The notes under the pieces were generated by a model. The model ran no database searches, was not told where the DNA came from, and saw only the letters and a list, made by a program, of their open reading frames with translations. 64,000 nucleotides of DNA from assembly GCF_008801815.1 (NCBI RefSeq), contig NZ_VZOX01000001.1; one strand, written 5' to 3'. Made by a program: the position numbers and the translations under genes. This DNA comes from Edwardsiella anguillarum (GTDB taxonomy: Bacteria > Pseudomonadota > Gammaproteobacteria > Enterobacterales > Enterobacteriaceae). Each line of letters opens with the position of its first letter. Positions within the stretch are counted from its first letter, which is position 1. This document shows positions 17,572-27,260 of this stretch, one piece after another.

Positions 17572-18582
17572 ATGAAAGTTTTGGTGACCGGTGCAACCTG
17601 CGGTCTCGGGCGTAATGCCGTTGAATATTTACGTCAGCGGGGGATCAGCGTCCGCGCAGCGGGGGATAATCTGGCCATGGGGCAGGTGCTGCAAAAAATG
17701 GGGGCGGATTTTATCCACGCCGATCTGGGCAACCTGGTTTCAGCGCAGGCGAAAGCGATGCTGAACGACGTCGATACCCTGTGGCACTGCTCCGGATTCA
17801 CCTCGCCATGGGGATCGCAAGCGCTGTTTGAAACCGCCAACGTACGGGCCACCCGCCGCCTGGGCGAATGGGCCGCCGCCTACGGCGTGGGTCAGTTTAT
17901 CCATATCTCCTCCCCCGCCGTCTACTTTGACTATCGCCATCACCACGGCATTCAAGAAGAGTTTACGCCGACGCGCTACGCCAACTACTATGCACGCAGC
18001 AAGGCCGCGGGCGAAGAGGTGATCCGCACCCTGGCGCTGGCCAATCCGCAGACCCACTTTACCATTCTACGTCCGCAGGGGCTGTTTGGTCCCCACGATA
18101 AGGTGCTGCTGCCCCGCCTGATGGGCACGATGAAGAAGCATGGCTATCTACTGCTGCCGCACGGCGGATCCACCCTGCTGGATATGACCTATGAAGAGAA
18201 CGCGGTGCACGCCATGTGGCTAGCCAGTCAGCGCCCTGACACCGCCTCGGGACGGGTATATAACATCACCAACCACCAGCCGCAGACGCTGCGCCTGATG
18301 CTGCAGCAGCTGATCGATGAGCTGGGGATCGCCTGCCGCCTGCGCACGATCCCCTATCCGCTGCTGGATATCATCGCCCGCGGTATGGAAAAGCTGAGTA
18401 CGCGCAGCGCCAAAGAGCCGGCGCTGACCCACTACGGCGCGGCCAAGCTGAACTTTGATATGACGCTGGACACCGCCCGGGCACAGAGTGAGCTGGGCTA
18501 TCAGCCTATCGTGACACTGGAAGACGGGATCGTGCGCACCGCCCGCTGGCTGCGCGACCATGGCCGCCTACAGCACCGCTGA
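17572..18582 (+). CDS. ybjS: NAD(P)-dependent epimerase/reductase family protein YbjS
   Basis: A 336-residue extended SDR protein. It has the NAD-binding glycine motif TGATCGLGRNAVEYL, a catalytic YxxxK in YARSKAAGE, and RPQGLFGPHDKVLLPRL. It matches E. coli YbjS throughout. The substrate is unknown; related proteins act as steroid- or sugar-type oxidoreductases. It lies 232 bp after ybjT and is convergent with amiD, with only 5 bp between the two stop codons. Confidence 0.9.
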   Translation: MKVLVTGATCGLGRNAVEYLRQRGISVRAAGDNLAMGQVLQKMGADFIHADLGNLVSAQAKAMLNDVDTLWHCSGFTSPWGSQALFETANVRATRRLGEWAAAYGVGQFIHISSPAVYFDYRHHHGIQEEFTPTRYANYYARSKAAGEEVIRTLALANPQTHFTILRPQGLFGPHDKVLLPRLMGTMKKHGYLLLPHGGSTLLDMTYEENAVHAMWLASQRPDTASGRVYNITNHQPQTLRLMLQQLIDELGIACRLRTIPYPLLDIIARGMEKLSTRSAKEPALTHYGAAKLNFDMTLDTARAQSELGYQPIVTLEDGIVRTARWLRDHGRLQHR

Positions 18583-18587
18583 GCACC

Positions 18588-19421
18588 TTAATCGGCGCCG
18601 CCGTACTGCGCGATCAGCGCATCGACGATAGCGCTGGTTTCGGCGTCCGGCTCTCCGCGGAAATCCGTCGGGCGGAAGTGCATCTGAAACGCCGCGATGA
18701 CCCGCCGGGAGGCCGCGTCATTAATGCCGCTGGGCTCAATCTGATATCCCCACTGCGCCAGCCGCCGCTGTAGATAGGCGACGTCCGGCGGACGTTGCCG
18801 GTAGCGCTGCAGATAGGCCCTGACCCGCACCGCCTCCGGCCAGGCGCCGATCCCCTGCTGCGCCAGCATCTGCCAGGGAAACAGCGGACCGGGATCCACC
18901 TTGCGCTGCGGCGCAATATCCATATGCCCGACCACATTCTGCGGCGCGATGGCGTAGCGCCGGACAATATCCTGCGCCAGCGCGCGGACGGCGGTGATCT
19001 GCTGCGGAGTGAAGGGATACCAGACAATACCGTGCGGCGTACGCCGGTAGCCAGGGTTTTCAATTTCAATACCGATCGAGTTATCGTTGAGGTGGGTCTG
19101 GCCACGCCAGTAGCTGATCCCGGCATGCCAGGCGCTACGCGACTCGGGCACCAGCTGCCACACCACCGGCCGACCGTCCCGCTGCGGCGGCACGGCGGGG
19201 ACCAGATAGTGTGCGCTGACCCGTTTCCCCGTCAGCACCCGCAGGGACGACGGAAAATCCTCCGCGGTATAGTGCAGCACCAGATAGCGAATCCGGGGCT
19301 CGGCGCGCAGCGCGCGCTGGCTATCATCCACCCAATAACCGCCGCGATCGCGCAGCGTAGGTGACTGCTGACAGCCGACCAGCAGTAACAGTGCCAATAG
19401 GGCGGACGTTTTTCCCCACAT
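18588..19421 (-). CDS. amiD: N-acetylmuramoyl-L-alanine amidase AmiD, outer-membrane lipoprotein
   Basis: A 277-residue lipoprotein: a signal sequence ending in the lipobox LLVGC is followed by an Amidase_2 domain with the zinc-ligand region YLVLHYTAEDF, VGHMDIAPQRKVDPGPLFPW and a C-terminal peptidoglycan-binding domain (QMHFRPTDFRGEPDAET). AmiD cleaves the amide bond between MurNAc and the stem peptide, including anhydro forms, from the inner face of the outer membrane. ATG 19421 has GAGAGG seven bases upstream. Confidence 0.93.
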   Translation of the reverse strand: MWGKTSALLALLLLVGCQQSPTLRDRGGYWVDDSQRALRAEPRIRYLVLHYTAEDFPSSLRVLTGKRVSAHYLVPAVPPQRDGRPVVWQLVPESRSAWHAGISYWRGQTHLNDNSIGIEIENPGYRRTPHGIVWYPFTPQQITAVRALAQDIVRRYAIAPQNVVGHMDIAPQRKVDPGPLFPWQMLAQQGIGAWPEAVRVRAYLQRYRQRPPDVAYLQRRLAQWGYQIEPSGINDAASRRVIAAFQMHFRPTDFRGEPDAETSAIVDALIAQYGGAD

Positions 19422-19504
19422 CGTTTCGCCTCTCCGCGTCATCTTCTCCAGCGCAGATATTACCCGCTGTGGTTGACGACGTCAGCTTCGCTGTCCATAT
19501 TCCG

Positions 19505-20128
19505 CTATCCGCACAGGTGTGTATCGGCCCATTTCACCGCCTGAATCCGATTTTTCACCGCTATTTTCTTAAAAATATTATAGATATGCGTTCTGACCGT
19601 ATTTTCGCTGATATACAAAATACGCGAGATATCCAGATTGCTTGCACCCTGCTGCATCGCCTTTAGCACCTCCAGCTCGCGCAGGGTCAGGCGCGGCGTG
19701 GGGGCCGTATCGCCCGACGGTTCCTCCTGCGCAGTCACCAGCAGGGCTCTCAGCCGGCGGATCAGCGTCTGCTGATGTGTCTTGGCCGGAAAGGCCGCGA
19801 TGATACTCCCATGCTGATGCCACGCCAGCGCCTCATCATGGGTATTCACGTTGATCAAAATAATTCGCCGACCAACCCGCTGATTAAATATAGCCTCAAG
19901 CCAACACGCTCGCTGCGCCGGCTCAGCGTCAAGCAACATTGCATCAAATATAATCAAGGCACAGTCATCCAATAAATACTTTGAACTCTTGGGTGCATCA
20001 AGCAGATAAATTGGCACGCTAAGATAATTGTTAAGCACATCGACCAGAAGCATCGACTGTAGCGTGGGGTGGGTAATTAATGAGAGCCCGTTTTTTTCCT
20101 TAAATACGTCATGGCTTATCGCCATCAT
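19505..20128 (-). CDS. LuxR-family (CsgD-like) transcriptional regulator of fimbrial locus 1
   Basis: A 207-residue regulator whose C-terminal LuxR HTH (about 143-207: LTLRELEVLKAMQQGASN, ISENTVRTHIYNIFKKIAVK) closely resembles that of CsgD, the curli and biofilm master regulator. The N-terminal receiver-like domain diverges and lacks an obvious phospho-acceptor pattern. ATG 20128 has GAGGA upstream. The gene is divergent from the pilin gene at 20708, across a 579-bp AT-rich region, so it most likely controls that fimbrial operon. No csg structural genes are in the window, so I do not call it csgD. Confidence 0.8.
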   Translation of the reverse strand: MMAISHDVFKEKNGLSLITHPTLQSMLLVDVLNNYLSVPIYLLDAPKSSKYLLDDCALIIFDAMLLDAEPAQRACWLEAIFNQRVGRRIILINVNTHDEALAWHQHGSIIAAFPAKTHQQTLIRRLRALLVTAQEEPSGDTAPTPRLTLRELEVLKAMQQGASNLDISRILYISENTVRTHIYNIFKKIAVKNRIQAVKWADTHLCG

Positions 20129-20707
20129 GAAATCCTCTTCATGGAAACGCAGACACTAATTTTTAACGATAAGGCTAAGCGCTGACTAATAACTAATTGA
20201 GATATCACCCACGATATAATCAAAAAAAAGTAATAAAAGATAGCCTGATGTCCACAAACTCTCCGTACAACCGGCATCAAACGCTGGCTATTACGGGTAT
20301 TACAAGAGATGACCTATGTAGACCGCGACGATCGCCGCAGACGGAAAAAGCACGCGCCGGATAGATTGCCTAAGCATATTCGGTAATTATTCAGCTGTCA
20401 AAACATCCTATCCGAATGTTGGTGCAATAAAAGCCATTTCCTCCAATAGGCGACTAATCAGTGCATCGCTTATCATTTTTACTTTAAATTAGATAGCAAG
20501 GCCAGCAAATTAAAATACTATTTTTTACCGAGATAAATACGAACTTCGTATTAGTTACAAACCAAAGATCCCAGACAAAAATAAAGTGCCAGAAAAAAGC
20601 ACCAGCCTGTCAATCGTGATTTTATTTTTTAAAGATGAGATTTTTCTGTTCTGTGATGCACTCCATCACGCAGCGGAATAATGCCCATCCTAAAACAAGG
20701 AGTTGTC
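20129..20707. promoter_or_regulatory. Regulatory region of fimbrial locus 1
   Basis: This AT-rich 579-bp region separates the LuxR-type regulator from the pilin gene and should hold both promoters. It contains a 17-bp palindrome AATACGAA-C-TTCGTATT at 20536-20552, a candidate operator 155 bp before the pilin start. I found no invertible-element terminal repeats and no second gene. Confidence 0.55.
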
Positions 20708-21229
20708 ATGAAGAGCGGTATTATTTTCATAGCGATGCTAAGCGGCCTTTTTATTTCATCTGCGGCACTCGCCGCCCCCGCCCCCGCGGGTCAGCTGCGG
20801 ATTCAGGGCGAAATTGTGGGCGCCTCCTGCACGATTCAAAACTCAGATCAGCTGCTCCAGCTGCCGCTGGTCGGCGCCGATCAGTTTATTAACGTCAATC
20901 CGGGTGAAATTTATACCGGGGCCTCCGCGCAGGCCGATATTAATATCGTCTGCAGTGGCTATGAGGGAGAGACCCTGACGCTCAGCTTCGCCAACAGCAA
21001 TATGAACGACAAAGGCGTGATCGCCCCGACTAGCGGTGCCGCCACCGGCGTCGGTTTTCAGCTGAAGGTCAAGGATAAGCTGATCAATAGCTATAACACC
21101 CAGCACACGCTAATCGGCACGGACGGCAACTATGTCCTGCCCATCACCGCCTACTACCACAAAATCGGCGACACCGTAAACAAAGGCGCGGTGAGCTCCG
21201 CCGTCACCTACACCGTTACCCACGATTAA
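20708..21229 (+). CDS. Fimbrial major subunit, locus 1
   Basis: A 173-residue pilin with an Ala-rich signal peptide (to about residue 24), two cysteines early in the mature protein (GASCTI and NIVCSG) and a C-terminal beta-strand ending VTYTVTHD. AAGGAG seven bases before ATG 20708 fixes the start. It is first in a four-gene operon with chaperone, usher and a larger terminal subunit, so it is the likely major shaft subunit. Sequence divergence from type 1 and P pilins is strong. Confidence 0.85.
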   Translation: MKSGIIFIAMLSGLFISSAALAAPAPAGQLRIQGEIVGASCTIQNSDQLLQLPLVGADQFINVNPGEIYTGASAQADINIVCSGYEGETLTLSFANSNMNDKGVIAPTSGAATGVGFQLKVKDKLINSYNTQHTLIGTDGNYVLPITAYYHKIGDTVNKGAVSSAVTYTVTHD

Positions 21230-21278
21230 CTTAACCCGCGGGACTCCGCCGGGAGTCCCTGTTCCCTGTGGTGACCCC

Positions 21279-21971
21279 ATGAAGAAAGCTCTGCTCGCCC
21301 TGCTGTGCGCCATAACCGCCTGGCCAGCCTGCGCCACCATCGTTATTTACGGCACCCGAATTATCTACCCAGCCCAGCGCCAGGAGATCACCGTTCAGCT
21401 GGCCAACCGCGGTGACAAGCCCTCCCTGATCCAGGCCTGGATCGATGAGGGGGATCCCAACGTCCCCCCTGAAGAGGTGAAGGCGCCCTTCCTGCTGACG
21501 CCGCCGATCGCCACCGTCACGGCCGGTAACGGCCAGCAGCTGCGGATTCGGGCTCTGCCTAACGCCCTGCCACAGGATCGGGAGTCGCTGTTTTACCTCA
21601 ACGTGATCGACATTCCGCCGGATAACCCGGCGCGTAGCGGAAACCTGCTCAAACTGGCGATGCAAAACCGCATCAAGCTGTTTTACCGTCCCCAGGGGAT
21701 CGCTGAGCTCGGCGAAAAAACCGTCGGCCAGCTCTCGGCCCGCCGCGATGAGCAGAGGGTAACGCTGAACAACCGCTCGCCTAACCACATCACGATTACC
21801 GCGCTCGGCGCCGGTGAACGAGAGCAGCTGCTGAAGGCAACCCTGATGCTGGCCCCCTTTTCCCAACGGCATATCGCCGTCGCCGGCCTGCCGGGCGGGG
21901 TCTCCACGCTGACCCTCTCCTATCTGAATGACTATGGCGTGAAACGTCAGCAGGCCATTCCCCTTAACTAA
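21279..21971 (+). CDS. Periplasmic pilus chaperone, locus 1
   Basis: A 230-residue PapD-family chaperone with a signal peptide ending at ACA. It has the conserved GTRIIYPAQRQEITVQL start, the short F1-G1 region LPQDRESLFYLNVIDIPP (FGS type) and the subunit-binding lysine in QNRIKLFYRP. It donates a beta-strand to pilins and delivers them to the usher at 21992. The gene lies 49 bp after the pilin gene and 20 bp before the usher. Confidence 0.93.
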   Translation: MKKALLALLCAITAWPACATIVIYGTRIIYPAQRQEITVQLANRGDKPSLIQAWIDEGDPNVPPEEVKAPFLLTPPIATVTAGNGQQLRIRALPNALPQDRESLFYLNVIDIPPDNPARSGNLLKLAMQNRIKLFYRPQGIAELGEKTVGQLSARRDEQRVTLNNRSPNHITITALGAGEREQLLKATLMLAPFSQRHIAVAGLPGGVSTLTLSYLNDYGVKRQQAIPLN

Positions 21972-21991
21972 TCGCAACGAGTGAGGCACGG

Positions 21992-24445
21992 ATGCTCAGG
22001 TTAAACGCCATTACCCTCTCCCTGGCCCTACTGTTTCCCGCTGCCTGCGCCATGGCCAGCGCGACAAACACCTTCGATACCCACTTTCTTAAAGGCACGG
22101 CGAAAGACCGCCAGCTGAGCCAGATTACGCTGGATCCCCATGCGCCCTACCCCGGCGAATATCCGTTGGATATCATGGTCAACGGCGAATGGCGCGGCGT
22201 ATATACATTGACCGTCAGCCAACGACCCGGCGACACCTGCCTGAGCGAGCCACAGCTGCGCGGGCTGGGCATTAAGCTCCCCGCGCCGCCGTGGGACACC
22301 CGCTGTATCCCGCTGCGCCAGGCGCTGCACGGCGGCAGCTACCGCTTTAACACCGGCCTGCTGCAGCTGCAGCTGACCGTTCCACAGGCCTTCGTGACCG
22401 ACAGGGAAAAAGGCTATATCGCCCCGGAAAGCTGGGATCGCGGCATCAACGCCTTCTTCACCAGCTATAACGCCAGCTATTACTACAGCGATTACCGCGG
22501 CAGCGGCCACAGCAGCAATACCTATCTCAACCTTCACAGCGGGTTGAACCTGTTCGGTTGGCAGCTACGCGCCGCCACCAGCTATAATCAGCGCAATACC
22601 CAACGCGGCGACTGGAACAGCAACAGCGCCTATCTGCAGCGCAGCTTTGCCCCGATCAACGGAATGCTGCGCGTCGGCGATATGTACAGCGCCTCCGATC
22701 TGTTTACCGGCGTGCGCTTTCACGGCGTCCGTCTGTATAGCGATCTGCGCATGCTGCCCAGCGCCAAGCAGAACTTCACCCCGCTGGTGCGCGGCGTAGC
22801 CCAGAGCAACGCGCTGGTCACCGTCGAGCAAAACGATATCATCGTCTCTCGTAAAGAGGTGCCGGCGGGGCCGTTCTCTATCGAAGATCTGCAGCTGGTC
22901 GGCGGCGGCGGCGATCTCAACGTCAGCGTGCAGGAGGCAGACGGACGCATCACTCGCTTTATTGTTCCCTACTCCTCCCTGCCTAACATGCTGCAGCCGG
23001 GGGTTGGCAAGTACGATCTGGCGGTGGGGAAAACCTATCTCAATGACATCAACGATCAGCGCGGCTTCTTTCAGGGCAGCTACCAGCACGGTCTAAACAG
23101 CCTGCTGACGCTCTACGGCGGCGCCCAGGCCAGCCAGGACTACTATGCGCTGCTGCTGGGCAACGGTCTTAACACGGCCATCGGCGCCTTCTCGCTGGAT
23201 ATCACCCACTCCGCCAGCAGCCTGACGGATCGCGGCGAGCAGCGCGGACAAAGCTATCAGCTAGCCTACAACAAATACCTGGCCGCCACGGCGACCCAGT
23301 TTTCGCTGGCCGCCTACCGCTACTCGTCACGCCACTACCGCACCCTGAGCGATCATCTCTATCTGAACGACAACCGCGGTAGCCCGACCCGCGACTGGGA
23401 CTATTACCACTACGATCCGGGCCGTAAGAATAACTATGCCATCAACCTGAGCCAGACGCTGCCGCAGGGCTGGGGCTCGGTGTTCCTCTCCGGCACCTGG
23501 CGCGACTACTGGGGCGGCGGCGCCCGTCGCCAGGATTACCAGATGAGCTACAGCAACAGCTGGCAGCAGCTCAGCTATACCCTGGCCGCCAGCCAGACCT
23601 ACGATCAGGGACTGAACAGCGACCGCCGCGTCTATCTCTACTTCACCTTACCGCTGAGCTTTGGCGAGCCGCGGCGCACCCTGTATCTCTCGAACGCCAC
23701 CACCGTCGATCGCGATGGCTACCACTCCAACAACGCCTCCCTGAGCGGTTACGCCGGCGAGTGGCAGCAGTTTAGCTACAGCGTTAGCCTCAATAACCAA
23801 CGCCAGGATCGCCTCACCGCGCTGGGCACCAACCTCAGCTATCGGGCCCGCTCGGCGACCCTGAGCGCCAGCTACAGCCAGTCGCAGGATTACCGTCAGA
23901 CCAGCGCCGGCATCAGCGGCGGCGTGGTGGCCTATCGCGGCGGCGTGCTGTTCAGCAACGCCCTGACGGACACCATGGCAATCGTCGATGCTCCGGGGCT
24001 GCGCGACGCCAGCGTCAACGGCTATGGCTACCACGCCACCAACGGCGCAGGCCAGGCGCTCTACGCCGCCCTGACCCCCTACCGCGAAAACAGCCTGCGT
24101 CTGACGCCGTCACCGCAGGACGATACGGTGGAGCTGAAGGGGAACATGCAGAAGCGAGTGCCCTATGAGGGGGCCGTCGTGCTGGCGCGCTTTGAGACCG
24201 ACACGCGCCAACGCTTCTACTTTAAAGCGCGCCGCGCCGACGGTACGCCGCTCGGCTTCGGCTATCCAGTCAGCGGCCACGACGGTGAGACGGTGGGTCA
24301 GGTCGGTCAGGGCGGCATGATCTCCCTGCGCAGCGACACCCTGCCGGCACAGGTAACGGTGCCGCTGGATCCGCAGGCGAACACCCGCTGCACCATAACC
24401 CTCTCAGCCGCCACGCTGAGCAGTCAAACCCACCTGTGCCGCTGA
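21992..24445 (+). CDS. Outer-membrane fimbrial usher, locus 1
   Basis: An 817-residue usher. After the signal peptide come the N-terminal chaperone-binding domain (FDTHFLKGTAKDRQLSQITL), the 24-stranded barrel with a central plug (SDLRMLPSAKQNFTPLVRG, ALVTVEQNDIIV, VPAGPFSIEDL) and the C-terminal domains ending in a cysteine pair (NTRCTITL, THLCR). It secretes and assembles chaperone-pilin complexes. Base composition matches the GC-rich backbone, so this locus looks older in the genome than loci 2 and 3. Confidence 0.94.
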   Translation: MLRLNAITLSLALLFPAACAMASATNTFDTHFLKGTAKDRQLSQITLDPHAPYPGEYPLDIMVNGEWRGVYTLTVSQRPGDTCLSEPQLRGLGIKLPAPPWDTRCIPLRQALHGGSYRFNTGLLQLQLTVPQAFVTDREKGYIAPESWDRGINAFFTSYNASYYYSDYRGSGHSSNTYLNLHSGLNLFGWQLRAATSYNQRNTQRGDWNSNSAYLQRSFAPINGMLRVGDMYSASDLFTGVRFHGVRLYSDLRMLPSAKQNFTPLVRGVAQSNALVTVEQNDIIVSRKEVPAGPFSIEDLQLVGGGGDLNVSVQEADGRITRFIVPYSSLPNMLQPGVGKYDLAVGKTYLNDINDQRGFFQGSYQHGLNSLLTLYGGAQASQDYYALLLGNGLNTAIGAFSLDITHSASSLTDRGEQRGQSYQLAYNKYLAATATQFSLAAYRYSSRHYRTLSDHLYLNDNRGSPTRDWDYYHYDPGRKNNYAINLSQTLPQGWGSVFLSGTWRDYWGGGARRQDYQMSYSNSWQQLSYTLAASQTYDQGLNSDRRVYLYFTLPLSFGEPRRTLYLSNATTVDRDGYHSNNASLSGYAGEWQQFSYSVSLNNQRQDRLTALGTNLSYRARSATLSASYSQSQDYRQTSAGISGGVVAYRGGVLFSNALTDTMAIVDAPGLRDASVNGYGYHATNGAGQALYAALTPYRENSLRLTPSPQDDTVELKGNMQKRVPYEGAVVLARFETDTRQRFYFKARRADGTPLGFGYPVSGHDGETVGQVGQGGMISLRSDTLPAQVTVPLDPQANTRCTITLSAATLSSQTHLCR

Positions 24446-24463
24446 GTCTGATGAGGTTGAATC

Positions 24464-25507
24464 ATGAAATATTGCCGTTATTTTTTTACCGCGCTGCTGC
24501 TGCTCAGCGGCCCAGCGCTCTCCTGGTGCAAGCTGGAGAGCCCGGGTACAGAGAGCCAGCAGGGGCAGGTGCTGATGAGTAATCAGAATATGTTTCCCGG
24601 CGGGCAGCAGGTGGCGGTACCGCTGCCGCTGTTCAGCAAGCAAACCCTATGCTCCGCCTATGGCAGTGAGCAAAACGAGGTGCATCTCGGCACGCCCTAC
24701 GAGCGGGGCGTCGTGATCAAGTTCTATGACAACGTCTTTATCGAGATCACCGTCCAGGCGCCGGCCCAGGCGACCATTAGACTACAGGAGGGGAGCTATA
24801 CGGCGGCGCAGTTTCTCGATCAGCTCACCGTCACCGCCAGGCCGGTCGCCCCCACCCAGACCACGCGGCTCGCCCCAGAAGGGCAGTATCTGTTGGAGTC
24901 CGCGATGGTGATCAGCGCCAGCAACGGGTCATCCGGTTCTCTGGGGGAATTTATCCTGCGTCTCCTCAGGTTTCTCTTAACCGGGAAATGGCCCGCCTCG
25001 GAAAACGATCTGTACCTGGTGAATCTTAATTTGACGCTGGACTACCGCGCGACCACCTGCCAGTTTACCGACACCCTGCTCACGCTGCCGCCCGTCTCCA
25101 TCAGCGACCTGACGCAGAGCGGCGCGATCGCCAGCCCGATCGCCGACCACACCCTGGTCGCCCAATGCGACCAGCTGAGCGGGGATGGCAGCGAGGCGCA
25201 GACTAACCGCACCCTGCGGGTGACCCTGAGCAGCGACGCGCTGCTGCCGGAGAATCCCCGCGTCGTGCTGCCGCACTCGGGGCCTGGCGGCGTCGGCTTT
25301 ATTCTGTACGACGAGCAGCAGCGCCCCATCACACTGGGCGGCGCGGCGGCACAGCCCAGCGTCATCCGACTGATCCCCCGCGGGACAACGCTGCCCGATC
25401 GGGGATTCCGTATCCCTATCCACGCCGGTTACTACGTCCATGACCGCGGCCCGGTGCGGCCCGGGCAGTTAGAGGCCAACGTCACCATCAACATCGACTA
25501 CGACTAA
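24464..25507 (+). CDS. Fimbrial tip adhesin or large minor subunit, locus 1
   Basis: A 347-residue secreted protein with a signal peptide ending near LSW, several cysteines and a C-terminal pilin-like domain ending in EANVTINIDYD, where alternating hydrophobic residues suit the usher/chaperone system. The N-terminal about 190 residues have no family I recognise and are the likely receptor-binding part. It starts 19 bp after the usher gene and ends the operon. Receptor unknown. Confidence 0.75.
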   Translation: MKYCRYFFTALLLLSGPALSWCKLESPGTESQQGQVLMSNQNMFPGGQQVAVPLPLFSKQTLCSAYGSEQNEVHLGTPYERGVVIKFYDNVFIEITVQAPAQATIRLQEGSYTAAQFLDQLTVTARPVAPTQTTRLAPEGQYLLESAMVISASNGSSGSLGEFILRLLRFLLTGKWPASENDLYLVNLNLTLDYRATTCQFTDTLLTLPPVSISDLTQSGAIASPIADHTLVAQCDQLSGDGSEAQTNRTLRVTLSSDALLPENPRVVLPHSGPGGVGFILYDEQQRPITLGGAAAQPSVIRLIPRGTTLPDRGFRIPIHAGYYVHDRGPVRPGQLEANVTINIDYD

Positions 25508-25515
25508 GCGACGGT

Positions 25516-25536
25516 CGGGCGGCCTCTGGCCGCCCG
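25516..25536 (+). terminator. GC hairpin after fimbrial locus 1
   Basis: A perfect 9-bp stem CGGGCGGCC / GGCCGCCCG with a TCT loop begins 9 bp after the tip-subunit stop. It has no T run, so it is a candidate 3' end structure rather than a sure intrinsic terminator. Confidence 0.5.
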
Positions 25537-25626
25537 CGCCGCCTTAGCACACCCGTTTACCCTGTGCCAGCCGGCGTGCCATAACCCGATATCGTACTCT
25601 TTCTGAGCGGTCAGAGTGCATATTCT

Positions 25627-25661
25627 TAAATTTTAACCCACCAATATTGCATAGTTATTCT
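25627..25661 (+). promoter_or_regulatory. Candidate tandem ARG boxes upstream of artP
   Basis: TGCATAGTTATTCT at 25648-25661 matches the 14-bp ArgR core TGAATAATTATTCA at 11 of 14 positions. A weaker copy (8 of 14) lies at 25627-25640, exactly 21 bp away centre to centre, the usual spacing for paired ARG boxes. ArgR represses the art genes in E. coli. Confidence 0.55.
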
Positions 25662-25707
25662 GATGAAGTTACTCTTTGCCTTATCAATGGCTATTCAGAT
25701 TAAGCGC

Positions 25708-26436
25708 ATGAGTATTCAAATCGACGGCATTAACTGCTACTACGGCGCACACCAGGCGCTGTTTGACATAACCCTGGCATGCCCGGCCGGCGAGACGCTG
25801 GTGCTGCTTGGGCCGAGCGGCGCGGGAAAGAGCTCCCTGCTGCGGGTGTTAAACCTGCTGGAGATGCCGCGCTCCGGCGCCCTGAGTATCGCTGGCCACC
25901 AGTTTGACTTTCGCCAGCCGCCGGGTGAGAAGGCTATCCGCGATCTGCGCCGCAACGTCGGCATGGTGTTTCAGCAGTACAACCTGTGGCCACACCTGAC
26001 GGTGATGCAAAATCTGATCGAGGCGCCCTGCCGGGTGCTGGGACTGTCGAAAGCGGCGGCGCTGGCGCGGGCCGAAAAGCTACTGCAGCGCCTGCGCCTG
26101 AGCGAATTCGTGGCGCGCTACCCGCTGCACCTCTCCGGCGGTCAGCAGCAGCGCGTCGCCATTGCCCGCGCGCTGATGATGGAGCCGCAGGTGCTGCTGT
26201 TCGACGAACCGACCGCCGCCCTCGACCCAGAGATCACCGCCCAGATCGTCAGCATCATCCATGAGCTGTCGGAGACCGGGATCACCCAGGTGATCGTCAC
26301 CCACGAAGTGGAGGTCGCGCGCAAAACCGCCAGCCGCGTCGTGTATATGGAGCAGGGTCGCATTATTGAACAGGGCGATGCCAGCCACTTTAGTGATCCG
26401 CAGACCAGTGAGTTTGCCGGATATCTGTCCCATTAA
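25708..26436 (+). CDS. artP: Arginine ABC transporter ATP-binding protein ArtP
   Basis: A 242-residue ABC ATPase with Walker A GPSGAGKSS, Q-loop FQQYNLWPHL, signature LSGGQQQR, Walker B VLLFDEPTAALD and H-loop VTHEVEVA. The sequence follows E. coli ArtP closely. It energises arginine import through ArtQM. ATG 25708 (MSIQIDGINCYYGAHQ) matches the E. coli start; upstream in-frame ATGs lack support. It is the first gene of artPIQM. Confidence 0.96.
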   Translation: MSIQIDGINCYYGAHQALFDITLACPAGETLVLLGPSGAGKSSLLRVLNLLEMPRSGALSIAGHQFDFRQPPGEKAIRDLRRNVGMVFQQYNLWPHLTVMQNLIEAPCRVLGLSKAAALARAEKLLQRLRLSEFVARYPLHLSGGQQQRVAIARALMMEPQVLLFDEPTAALDPEITAQIVSIIHELSETGITQVIVTHEVEVARKTASRVVYMEQGRIIEQGDASHFSDPQTSEFAGYLSH

Positions 26437-26474
26437 CGGCCCGCGAGGCCAAGCGTAATCCGTTGGAGTCTGCG

Positions 26475-27206
26475 ATGAAAAAAATCATAATTGCTGCGAT
26501 GTTAGCCGGTATCAGCGTCTCTGCCACGGCGGCGCAAACCATCCGTTTTGCCGCCGAAGCCTCGTATCCGCCGTTCGAATTTATGGATGCGCAGAATAAA
26601 ATGCAGGGCTTTGACGTCGATCTGGCCAACGCCATCTGTCAGCAGATGAAGGCCACCTGTACCTTCAGCAACCAGTCCTTCGACAGCCTGATCCCCAGCC
26701 TGAAGTTCAAGCGCGTCGATGCGGTGATCTCCGGGATGGACATCACGCCGGAGCGGCAGAAGCAGGTCGACTTCTCCCAGCCCTACTATGACAACTCCGC
26801 GCTGTTCATCGCCGAAAAAGGCAAGGTGGACAACGTGGCCGCGCTGAAGGGCAAGCGGGTCGGGATCCAGAACGGCACCACCCATCAAAAATACCTGATG
26901 GATAAACACCCCGAGCTGACGCCGGTGCCCTATGACAGCTACCAGAACGCCATCCTCGACCTGAAGAATGGCCGGATCGATGCAGTGTTCGGCGATACGG
27001 CGGTGGTCAATGAGTGGATGAAGCAAAACCCCAATCTGGCGCCGGTCGGTACGAAGGTCACCGATGCAGACTATTTCGGTACCGGGCTAGGGATCGCCGT
27101 GCGCAAGGGCAACGCCCCGCTGCTAGAACAGTTCAACGCGGCGCTGAACCAGCTCAAACAGGATGGCCAATATCAGGCTATCTATGACAAGTGGTTTCAG
27201 AAGTAA
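26475..27206 (+). CDS. artI: Arginine ABC transporter periplasmic binding protein ArtI
   Basis: A 243-residue solute-binding protein with a signal peptide ending at ATAAQ. It has IRFAAEASYPPFEFMD, GFDVDLANAICQQM, VISGMDITPERQKQVDFSQPYY and the hinge region QNGTTHQKYL. It belongs to SBP family 3 and delivers arginine-type amino acids to ArtQMP. It lies 38 bp after artP with TTGGAG before ATG 26475. ArtJ at 28919 is a close paralogue. Confidence 0.94.
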   Translation: MKKIIIAAMLAGISVSATAAQTIRFAAEASYPPFEFMDAQNKMQGFDVDLANAICQQMKATCTFSNQSFDSLIPSLKFKRVDAVISGMDITPERQKQVDFSQPYYDNSALFIAEKGKVDNVAALKGKRVGIQNGTTHQKYLMDKHPELTPVPYDSYQNAILDLKNGRIDAVFGDTAVVNEWMKQNPNLAPVGTKVTDADYFGTGLGIAVRKGNAPLLEQFNAALNQLKQDGQYQAIYDKWFQK

Positions 27207-27260
27207 CCACCGAAAACGCCAGTAGTGCCTATCTCCGTAGGCGTTATGGTTAGGATCAGC

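Noticed and set aside
20129..20707. Invertible fimS-like promoter element
   Set aside because: No pair of matching terminal inverted repeats flanks the region and no recombinase gene is near; only one short palindrome was found.
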